DNA from: Planctomycetaceae bacterium
Lineage (GTDB): Bacteria; Planctomycetota; Planctomycetia; Planctomycetales; Planctomycetaceae
Length of the DNA: 9,035 bases
Reading direction: 5' to 3'
Assembly: GCA_015487825.1 (NCBI GenBank)
Contig: WFOZ01000560.1
Span: 1-9,035 of the forward strand
The notes beneath the pieces are model-generated. The model saw nothing but the letters and a program-made list of their open reading frames with translations, did no database searches and was not told the origin of the DNA. This document shows, piece after piece, positions 1 through 5,994 of the stretch (position 1 is its first letter; each line of letters starts with the position of its first letter). Made by a program: the position numbers and the translations under genes.

Positions 1-2
1 AA

Positions 3-164
3 ATTCAGTGGGGCGATCCCGTTCTGGGAAAATTCGAAAAGAAAACGGGAACCTATTTCGCTCCTCAGAAACTCTCCAATAAAATTGAAGAAGTGACCGA
101 TGTGATCGAAGTAAAATATAAGTCCTTTTCTGCCCGGGCAACGGTTCGAGTTGCTTCTGAATGA
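3..164 (+). CDS. C-terminal end of an unidentified protein (5' end outside window)
   Basis: An open frame enters from the left edge and ends at a TGA at 162-164, giving 53 visible residues. The visible part begins near IQWGDPVLGKF and ends in alternating hydrophobic/polar stretches (IEVKYKSFSARATVRVAS) that look like terminal beta strands of an extracytoplasmic or beta-sandwich domain; that reading is inference. The other two plus-strand frames are closed by stops within the first 100 bases. I do not recognise the family and assign no function. It is on the same strand as the gene at 615 but 450 bases of repeat-bearing non-coding sequence separate them, so co-transcription is doubtful. Confidence 0.6.
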   Translation: MQWGDPVLGKFEKKTGTYFAPQKLSNKIEEVTDVIEVKYKSFSARATVRVASE

Positions 165-228
165 TCAGAAGATAAATTATTGTAACCGTGTTGAATAACA
201 TTAGCTGGCGGTCGTTAAAGGGTGTGTC

Positions 229-258
229 CTCGTTCCCAAGCAGGAGTTTGGGAACGAG
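229..258. repeat. REP-like perfect hairpin, copy 1
   Basis: CTCGTTCCCAA at 229-239 is the exact reverse complement of TTGGGAACGAG at 248-258, giving an 11-base-pair stem with an 8-base loop (GCAGGAGT). It starts 64 bases after the stop of the left-hand gene. No T-run follows on either strand, so it is not a classical intrinsic terminator, although a stem this strong could still stabilise or end the upstream message. A second, inverted and slightly diverged copy lies at 5921-5946 between two other genes. That makes a dispersed repeat family more likely than a gene-specific signal. Confidence 0.75.
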
Positions 259-407
259 TTGAACCGGGCGCTTCCAGATAGGCTTAACCGCGGCTAACGC
301 CGTACGGCTGATTGCATACAGGAATGGTAACACCAAGCTTCGATTATCGCCAAGTTAGAGAACCTCTATTAATTCAAAAGGAGCACAGACATTCTGGCCT
401 GTTTCAT

Positions 408-456
408 TAGAACATGCTGTATTGTAGGCAGGCAAGAATGCCTACCCTGCGTTCTA
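408..456. repeat. Nested hairpin repeat
   Basis: An inner 7-base-pair stem (GTAGGCA 424-430 with TGCCTAC 439-445, 8-base loop) sits inside an outer 6-base-pair stem (TAGAAC 408-413 with GTTCTA 451-456). The two arms are separated by unequal bulges of 10 and 5 bases. The sequence unit resembles short intergenic palindromes that I associate from memory with planctomycete genomes; that resemblance is unverified. Minus-strand open frames over it have no domain content. It could be a REP/MITE-type element or a structured leader of the gene at 615. Confidence 0.5.
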
Positions 457-498
457 TAGGGTTTTGAACTAATGGAGGTTTCCGCCCCAGCGGTTTTG

Positions 499-536
499 CT
501 CGGCATTTCACTGATGACACTCGGCAGGGTTTCACT
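499..536. repeat. Degenerate tandem pair
   Basis: CTCGGCATTTCACT (499-512) recurs as CTCGGCAGGGTTTCACT (520-536), the second unit carrying three extra G bases between two otherwise identical 7-base halves. The units start 21 bases apart, two helical turns, and lie 79-116 bases upstream of the preferred start at 615. The spacing would suit a pair of protein-binding sites, but the pair could equally be part of the same repeat element as 408-456. The sequence does not decide between these. Confidence 0.35.
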
Positions 537-614
537 ATTTCGGGCCTGCTGATAAAGTCGTAGATCAAGATTATGTCTGATCGGCATTCGGTTTCTGTAT
601 TTTGTGAGATCATT

Positions 615-2606
615 ATGAAAAATCTGCCTTTATTGTTCACTTTGATATCGATGCTCAATTTTTCCGGCTCGCTTTCTGCTGAAGAGTTAAAGTTGCAGTT
701 GCGGTATCAGCAGCCAACTTCGGAAAAGTCGAATCGTTTCCACCGGTTGATCCGCCAGGAATGCTGGGATCCTGCAGAAACGGCAATTATTGTTTGCGAT
801 GTCTGGGATTATCACCACTGCCTTAATGCGGTCAGGCGGCTCAACGAATTTGCACCGCGATTGAATCAGGTGCTCATCAAAGCTCGCAGTCAGGGAGTAA
901 GCATCATTCATGCACCGAGTGATTGCATGCCCGCCTATGTGAATCATCCCGCCAGAAAACGAGCAAGGCAAACTCCTGCCGCCAAGACAATACCGAAAGA
1001 TATCAAGTCGTGGTGCTCGCGGATTCCTGCGGAAGAAGCAGCTGTCTATCCGATTGATCAATCCGACGGCGGCGAAGATGACAACCCGATAGAACACGCC
1101 GCCTGGGCAGCCAAACTAAAAGCGATGGGTCGCAATCCGGGGCTTCCCTGGAAAAAGCAAAACGATTTGATACAGATCGATTCTGCAAAAGATTTCATCT
1201 CCGATAAAGGTGACGAAGTCTGGTCTATTCTGGAAGCGAAGGGGATTAAAAACGTGATCCTGACCGGCGTGCATGTCAACATGTGCGTGCTGGGTCGCCC
1301 GTTTGGGTTAAGGCAACTGGTTCGCAATGGCAAAAATGTTGTGCTGATGCGTGATATGACCGACACGATGTACAACCCGGCTCGCTGGCCGTTCGTCAGC
1401 CATTATACCGGCAACGATCTGATTATTTCCCACATTGAAAAATATATCTGCCCCACAATTACAAGCGATCAGGTTCTGGGAGGAACTCCATTTCATTTCA
1501 GTCGGGACCGCCGCAAACATCTGGTGATGGTGATTGCAGAGGATGAGTATTTAACGAATCAGACACTGCCGGAATTTGCAGACGGAATGCTCGGGCATCA
1601 TTTTCAGGTTAGTTACGCTTGGGGAGACGATCAGGAAAGAAACCTGATTCGAGGCCTGGAAGTTTTGAATGAGGCAGATGTAGCCCTGATTTCAGTTCGC
1701 AGGCGGGTATTGCCTCCACAGGACATAAATTTGATCCGCAAATTCGAGGCAGCAGGCAAACCAATGATCGGGATCAGAACGGCATCTCATGCCTTTAGCC
1801 TGCGAAAAAAAAAGCCGCCTCAAGGGTATGTTGACTGGACCGAATTTGATCACGATGTCTGGGGTGGGAACTATCACAACCACTATGGCAACAAATTGAG
1901 TTCAACGATAACAGTTGCTGATGGGGTGAGGCATCCGATTTTGCGTGGAATTGATTCCGGGGCCAGCTTTGCACAAAAAGGGTCGTTATACATGACCATG
2001 CCGTTGTTGCCAGGGGCGTTGCCTTTGATGCTTGGCAAGATTGAAGGCAAGCCCGCTGAGCCTGTTGTCTGGACATACATTCGAGACAATGGTGGTCGCT
2101 CTTTCTATTCGTCCATTGGGCATAAAGATGATTTCACAAACCCGATTTTCAGACGTGCATTCCTGCAGGGAATGCTGTGGGCTGCGGAGATCGAAATTGA
2201 TGATCATGCAGTTCCTGCTCAAAATGGTTACTGGAATCTGATTGATCTGCCGATGGCTCCGGTGTATACCGATACCGTCTGGAGTCGCTGTGTCGTTCGA
2301 CTCCCCGCATCATGGGACACTGAGCTAACTCTAAAGATAGAAGAGAACACAACAGTATGGTGGGATGGAAAAGAAATCATCAAAAATAAAATTCCCGCTG
2401 AATGGATTGAGCCGGGCGAATATCACCTTCTCGTTGTCCGAAATACCGGGGGGCTTTCTCAGGCACCAACTCTTACGGCAGGAAAAAAAGTTCTCGAACT
2501 GAAAGGACGCTGGCAGGTTCGTGCAGGTGGAGAAAAAGATGCCTGGGAAAACATGCCGCTTCCCGCAAAATTTGGAGCCTCGCCCGATATCCTCTTCGAA
2601 CCGTAA
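615..2606 (+). CDS. Exported isochorismatase-like / ThuA-like fusion protein
   Basis: The product is 663 residues from the ATG at 615. I prefer this start to the in-frame ATG at 573 because it places a signal peptide at the N-terminus: MKN, a hydrophobic stretch, then SLSA with likely cleavage after residue 22. A weak GTGAG lies at 604-608. Residues about 52-280 are a cysteine-hydrolase (isochorismatase-like) domain, with an Asp at 62 in CDVWD and the nucleophile Cys 224 in TGVHVNMCVLGRPF. The usual catalytic Lys is not obvious in the IQIDSAKDFISDKG stretch. Residues about 300-526 resemble a ThuA (trehalose-utilisation, amidotransferase-like fold) domain, ending in SSIGHKDDFTNPIFRRAFLQGMLWAA (split for reading: the IGHKDD and GMLWAA motifs). 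Residues about 540-663 form a Trp-rich, apparently beta-sandwich domain that I cannot name. The likely role is hydrolysis or binding of a small amide or sugar-related compound outside the cytoplasm. The substrate is unknown. The gene converges on mazG across 16 bases. Confidence 0.85.
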   Translation: MKNLPLLFTLISMLNFSGSLSAEELKLQLRYQQPTSEKSNRFHRLIRQECWDPAETAIIVCDVWDYHHCLNAVRRLNEFAPRLNQVLIKARSQGVSIIHAPSDCMPAYVNHPARKRARQTPAAKTIPKDIKSWCSRIPAEEAAVYPIDQSDGGEDDNPIEHAAWAAKLKAMGRNPGLPWKKQNDLIQIDSAKDFISDKGDEVWSILEAKGIKNVILTGVHVNMCVLGRPFGLRQLVRNGKNVVLMRDMTDTMYNPARWPFVSHYTGNDLIISHIEKYICPTITSDQVLGGTPFHFSRDRRKHLVMVIAEDEYLTNQTLPEFADGMLGHHFQVSYAWGDDQERNLIRGLEVLNEADVALISVRRRVLPPQDINLIRKFEAAGKPMIGIRTASHAFSLRKKKPPQGYVDWTEFDHDVWGGNYHNHYGNKLSSTITVADGVRHPILRGIDSGASFAQKGSLYMTMPLLPGALPLMLGKIEGKPAEPVVWTYIRDNGGRSFYSSIGHKDDFTNPIFRRAFLQGMLWAAEIEIDDHAVPAQNGYWNLIDLPMAPVYTDTVWSRCVVRLPASWDTELTLKIEENTTVWWDGKEIIKNKIPAEWIEPGEYHLLVVRNTGGLSQAPTLTAGKKVLELKGRWQVRAGGEKDAWENMPLPAKFGASPDILFEP

Positions 2607-2622
2607 CGGGAATTATCGTGTA

Positions 2623-2955
2623 TTATGGCTTTGCAGAAAGCTGACAGCTGCAAACATTCTGCCCGCAACGTGGGCAACCAGTGATATATTTTTTGCGAAC
2701 GGCTTCTGCCAAATCGATTCCGCTTAAATTGGCCAGCGTGACAAGCCAGGCCAGCACGTCGGCAAATTCCCCCTGTAGTTCCTGCTTATTGCCGGAGCGT
2801 AACGCTCCTGCCAGTTCGCCCACTTCTTCCATGAACCACATATACGTCCCGTCGATCCCCCGCTGCTGATCTTTATGGCCGAACATTTCCTGAATCATCT
2901 GCTGTAATTCCTGCAGGTTTAATGGTTCAGGAGTTGAAGGTGGTTGCTTGGACAT
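2623..2955 (-). CDS. MazG-like nucleotide pyrophosphohydrolase with Cys-rich tail
   Basis: This is a 110-residue all-alpha MazG-type protein. The metal-binding signature is visible: EEVGE at residues 43-47 and ExxD at 63-66 (GEFADVLAW). Family members hydrolyse NTPs, often non-canonical ones, to NMP and pyrophosphate. A protein this size would act as a dimer or tetramer; that is family knowledge. The C-terminus adds CPRCGQNVCSC (Cys 94, 97, 102, 104), a likely small zinc-binding knuckle not needed for the MazG fold. The ATG lies 2 bases after the pheT stop, with GAGG at 2961-2964 inside the last pheT codons, so translation is probably coupled. The nucleotide specificity cannot be read from the sequence. 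Confidence 0.85.
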   Translation of the reverse strand: MSKQPPSTPEPLNLQELQQMIQEMFGHKDQQRGIDGTYMWFMEEVGELAGALRSGNKQELQGEFADVLAWLVTLANLSGIDLAEAVRKKYITGCPRCGQNVCSCQLSAKP

Positions 2956-2957
2956 GA

Positions 2958-4970
2958 TTACCTCAAAATGGCTGCGAGGTTCTTTTCACAGTTGGCGACA
3001 ATTTTCGAATGCAGCGTTTCAACTTCTTCGCCGGCGAGTGTTCTTTCGCTGGATCGGAACAGGGCACGGGCCAGGTATGTTTTTTTGCCTGCTCCGATTT
3101 GTTTGCCTCGATACTGACCGGCGAAAATGACATCTTCCAGTAATTCGCCTCCTGCGTCGCGGATTGCCTGTTCCAACTCTTTCCATGTCGTCGCTTCATC
3201 AAGCAGGAAATTAAAATCACGTTCGCTGGCCGGATATTGCGGCAGAGAACGGAACTGCGGTTCCAGGTTAAGCAGTTCAACCAGTGGAGTCAGTTCAAAT
3301 TCTGCCACCGTGACGGCATCACGTAAATCGAGTTGATCGGTAACAGATCGGTCCAGTTCTCCAATCCAGCCCCAATGCTTTCCATTAAGCTGCAACTCTG
3401 CACCGCGACCGGCAGCAAATCCTGCCACCTCGCAGGCCGTAGCGGTCAGCACGGCATCGCGATTCACCTGCTTGACAAGTTGTTCCAGAATTCCTTTTAG
3501 GCGGAGCAGGTCGTCTCCAGTAACACAGCCAATGGTCAGGATCTGCTCAGCCCCGTCGTCGGACATACCGATGAATGTTCTCGCAATTTCATAAAGCTGC
3601 GCATTGGCAGTTCCGGTTCGTTCATTCGCCCGGCGTGAAACAAGCAGACTCGGAATGAGACTGGGACGTAACAGATTTTCCAGCTTGCGGGAAGAATGTT
3701 CTACCTTGAGCGGAGCTGAAATCCCGCGCGGGTTAAACATTTGCGATTGTTTTTCCGAAACGAAGCTCATTGTAATGGCCTCGTAAAATCCAGCTGCGTT
3801 GAATGCCTGATGCACAATGTCTGCAGTACGATCCTGTTTTGATTTAATCGCTGCCCGAATTCTGGGAGGATCGTTTTCTGAAATTCGATCATAACCATGA
3901 ATCCTCGCCACTTCTTCGATGAGGTCAACTTCGCGAGTGAGATCGGCTCGCCAGCTGGGTGGCGTGAAGCTGGCTTCGGTTTCGTTTGCAGATTGCTCCT
4001 GCAGGCCAAGTTCACTCAGGATCTTTCGTGTTTCCTCCGGAGTGATTTTAATCCCCAGCAGTCGCTGGTTTTGCTCATATCGAATAGAAATCGAATGCGG
4101 TGAATGCGCAGGAATATCGCCAACCAGAATGGGAGCATCAAGAATTTCTCCCCCCGCCAGTTGAGCAATCAACTCGCAACACCTGCGATTGGCCCATTCA
4201 ATTTGCTGGATATCAACACTACGTTCAAATCGAAATGAGGAATCGCTGAATAGTGACAACTTGCGGGCCGTTCGCCGAACAGACAGCGGGGCGAAGTTTG
4301 CTGTTTCGATGAGCAAATCTGTTGTTGTTTCGCTTACTTCCGTTTCTTTTCCACCCATCACACCTGCAACAGCTACCGGGCGAGAGGCATCTGCGATAAC
4401 GCAGGTTTGGTCATCCAGTTCGTATTCTTTACCATCTATGGCTACGATTTTTTCGCCAGAAGCTGCCAGACGGACGACGATTTTTTTTCCTTCCAGTTTA
4501 TCCAGATCGAACGCATGCAGCGGTTGGCCACATTCCAGAAGGACATAATTCGTAACATCGACAACATTATTAACCGAACGCAAACCAACCGCTTCCAGTC
4601 GAGCCACGAGCCAGTCGGGGCTGGGGCCAACCTTAATGCCTCGAATAATTCGGGCCATGTATTGCGGGCAGTGATCGCTGAGACGATTTTCAACCGAAGT
4701 AACGCTTTCCGTTTTATCCGAAACGGGAGTGATTGCTGCTTGCGGGATGCTTAATTCCTTTTGATAAAGCACGCACAATTCCCGTGCCACTCCGATATGC
4801 CCCAGGCAATCGGGCCGGTTGCTGGTTACTTCCAGATCAATCGCAAAATCATCTCCCTGGGCTTCGAGGCCTTCGAGATTCAAACCGGACATCATCAAGC
4901 GATCCGCAGCTTCTTCGACGGGACAATCTACAGAAACGTAATCGCTGAGCCAATTCCAACTGACAATCAT
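2958..4970 (-). CDS. pheT: Phenylalanine--tRNA ligase beta subunit, short form
   Basis: PheT pairs with PheS as an alpha2-beta2 enzyme that charges tRNA-Phe; the beta subunit carries editing and tRNA-contact domains. The protein is 670 residues. The N-terminal B1 piece (MIVSWNWLSDYV... to about residue 36) is followed almost at once by DLEVTSNRPDCLGHIGVARE at 45-64. The roughly 110-residue OB-fold tRNA-binding domain that sits between these parts in the E. coli enzyme (795 residues) is therefore missing. The B3/B4 editing region follows (about 104-275, with NNVVDVTNYV and PLHAFDLDKL), then B5 (about 290-365, ending EEVARIHGYDRI), the catalytic-like core, and a C-terminal FDX-ACB domain (about 577-670, FRSLPQYPASERDFNF). 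No pheS lies upstream; the preceding gene is hisN, 83 bases away. No strong Shine-Dalgarno precedes the ATG, but it fits the conserved N-terminus exactly. Confidence 0.95.
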   Translation of the reverse strand: MIVSWNWLSDYVSVDCPVEEAADRLMMSGLNLEGLEAQGDDFAIDLEVTSNRPDCLGHIGVARELCVLYQKELSIPQAAITPVSDKTESVTSVENRLSDHCPQYMARIIRGIKVGPSPDWLVARLEAVGLRSVNNVVDVTNYVLLECGQPLHAFDLDKLEGKKIVVRLAASGEKIVAIDGKEYELDDQTCVIADASRPVAVAGVMGGKETEVSETTTDLLIETANFAPLSVRRTARKLSLFSDSSFRFERSVDIQQIEWANRRCCELIAQLAGGEILDAPILVGDIPAHSPHSISIRYEQNQRLLGIKITPEETRKILSELGLQEQSANETEASFTPPSWRADLTREVDLIEEVARIHGYDRISENDPPRIRAAIKSKQDRTADIVHQAFNAAGFYEAITMSFVSEKQSQMFNPRGISAPLKVEHSSRKLENLLRPSLIPSLLVSRRANERTGTANAQLYEIARTFIGMSDDGAEQILTIGCVTGDDLLRLKGILEQLVKQVNRDAVLTATACEVAGFAAGRGAELQLNGKHWGWIGELDRSVTDQLDLRDAVTVAEFELTPLVELLNLEPQFRSLPQYPASERDFNFLLDEATTWKELEQAIRDAGGELLEDVIFAGQYRGKQIGAGKKTYLARALFRSSERTLAGEEVETLHSKIVANCEKNLAAILR
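2961..2964 (-). promoter_or_regulatory. Ribosome binding site of the MazG-like gene, inside pheT
   Basis: GAGG on the minus strand lies 5 bases before the ATG and overlaps the final Leu-Arg codons of pheT. It supports the ATG at 2953-2955 and suggests re-initiation by ribosomes finishing pheT. Confidence 0.6.
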
Positions 4971-4994
4971 GGTAATTCATTTTTGAAAAAGTAG

Positions 4995-5033
4995 GGACCA
5001 TTGAACTGCTGCAACACATGTGATGAGTGGTCC
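4995..5033 (-). promoter_or_regulatory. Possible hairpin plus T-run between hisN and pheT
   Basis: Read on the minus strand, GGACCA (5033-5028) can pair with TGGTCC (5000-4995). TAC and a run of five T follow shortly after, then the pheT start 25 bases beyond the hairpin. This could be a weak terminator for hisN or an attenuator for pheT. The loop is long (27 bases) and the stem only 6 base pairs. I see neither a T-box core motif nor a Phe-rich leader peptide. Confidence 0.25.
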
Positions 5034-5053
5034 GCACAGCGAACCCTGAAGTG

Positions 5054-5869
5054 TTACTGTTGAGATATGATTTTAAGGAGTTGATCCTTCATGGCATCGT
5101 TAACAGACATTCCACTTTTGGAATAGATGGTTGCGTTTCCTTTCAAGTCGAGAAAATGCCCGCCCGATTCTTCCAGAATAGGCAGTAACGCAGCCGCATC
5201 CCATTCGCTCAAAACGGGATCAACCATTATTTCCGCCCGACCGGTTGCAACCAGTATGTGGCCAAAACAATCACCCCAGCCTCGTGTCAATTTCACGCCG
5301 TTATGCAATGTTTCATACGCCTGGGTTAACCCGTGAGCATCCCAGCGGGCAATGTTTGTGGTGCAAAAGCAGGCATCGCCTAATTGTGAAATTTCTGAAC
5401 AACGAGCCGGGACCGGTTCACGATCTCCCACTTTCCACCAGGCCCCGGAACCTTTCGCTGCGTAGACTACTTCGTTTAACGCAGGGAATCGGCAAACGCC
5501 CATGACGCAGGTGCGGTTTTCTTCTGCATCCACAATTTCCAAGCCGATCAGCGATCCGAATAAAGGGACGCCATGCACGAACGATTTTGTGCCATCAATC
5601 GGATCGAGTATCCAACGAAATTCGTTGGCTCCTTTTTTCTCTGGAAATTCTTCCCCCAGAATACCGTCTTCCGGAAACGCTTTTTCCAGCAGTTCCCGAA
5701 TTAACAACTCGGCTCCGCGGTCTGCTTCTGTAACCGGAGTATTGTCGTTTTTGGAATCAATTTTAAGATCGTGGCATTGATAGAACTTGAGAATCAACTC
5801 CTGCGCCTGTTCGGCTGCATCAAGAGCAAATTTCAATCGGGATTCGTAAGCAGGATTAGGCGTACTCAT
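5054..5869 (-). CDS. hisN: HisN-type histidinol-phosphatase (inositol monophosphatase family)
   Basis: This 271-residue protein carries the full Mg-dependent phosphatase signature: Glu 73-74 in GEEF, DPIDGT at 89-94, and W-D at 223-224 followed by AAALLPILEESGG. The stretch RGWGDCFGHILVATGRAEIM at 196-215 is typical of HisN, which removes phosphate from L-histidinol phosphate in histidine synthesis. Generic inositol-1-phosphatases differ in that stretch. A broader inositol-monophosphatase activity cannot be excluded. No other his gene is in the window. The ATG at 5867-5869 lacks a Shine-Dalgarno (the preceding bases are C-rich), and the start was chosen because it gives a usual family length. 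The upstream gap of 125 bases contains a REP-like hairpin. Confidence 0.8.
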   Translation of the reverse strand: MSTPNPAYESRLKFALDAAEQAQELILKFYQCHDLKIDSKNDNTPVTEADRGAELLIRELLEKAFPEDGILGEEFPEKKGANEFRWILDPIDGTKSFVHGVPLFGSLIGLEIVDAEENRTCVMGVCRFPALNEVVYAAKGSGAWWKVGDREPVPARCSEISQLGDACFCTTNIARWDAHGLTQAYETLHNGVKLTRGWGDCFGHILVATGRAEIMVDPVLSEWDAAALLPILEESGGHFLDLKGNATIYSKSGMSVNDAMKDQLLKIISQQ

Positions 5870-5920
5870 TGGGGGTATTATCGTGTTAAAGTTGTATCAA
5901 AATAGAGAAAGTGTTTTTCC

Positions 5921-5946
5921 CGTTCCCAAACTCCCGCCTGGGAATA
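5921..5946. repeat. REP-like hairpin, copy 2 (inverted, diverged)
   Basis: This stretch matches the reverse complement of 231-256 at 22 of 26 positions. The differences are at repeat positions 14, 18, 25 and 26. The stem is reduced to TTCCCA (5923-5928) with TGGGAA (5939-5944) around a 10-base loop. It sits between the LarA-like gene and hisN, with no T-run after the stem in the direction of transcription. The remaining bases of the 5870-5994 gap show nothing else I can name. Confidence 0.65.
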
Positions 5947-5994
5947 AAGAAATTCACTCAAATTATTACTGACTCGATATGCCTGAAACATGCC

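Larger units (their letters stand above)
165..614. other. 450-base intergenic region with palindromic and degenerate repeats
   Basis: No credible gene is seen here. Two minus-strand open frames cross it (369-587 and 407-658), but they run over repeat sequence and into the start of the plus-strand gene, with no recognisable domain. The region holds a perfect 11-base-pair hairpin (229-258), a nested hairpin (408-456) and a degenerate tandem pair (499-536), each listed separately. The promoter of the gene at 615 must lie here unless it is read from further upstream, but I cannot point to a convincing -35/-10 pair. Confidence 0.6.

Noticed and set aside
18..49. CCCGTT/AACGGG inverted repeat
   Set aside because: It is a short 6-base stem with a long loop inside coding sequence; chance is the simplest explanation.
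573..614. Upstream ATG extending the fusion protein by 14 residues
   Set aside because: It would bury the signal peptide behind a polar extension; the ATG at 615 gives a normal export signal.
369..658. Two overlapping minus-strand open frames (72 and 83 residues)
   Set aside because: They read across the palindromic repeat block and into the signal-peptide region of the plus-strand gene, show no domain, and have no ribosome site I can support.
2630..2654. TTTGCAG/CTGCAAA stem near the end of the MazG-like gene as a terminator
   Set aside because: It lies inside the coding region and no T-run follows on either strand.
4971..5053. T-box riboswitch or Phe leader peptide ahead of pheT
   Set aside because: The gap is too short for a T-box, shows no T-box core motif, and the only short frame through it has a single Phe.
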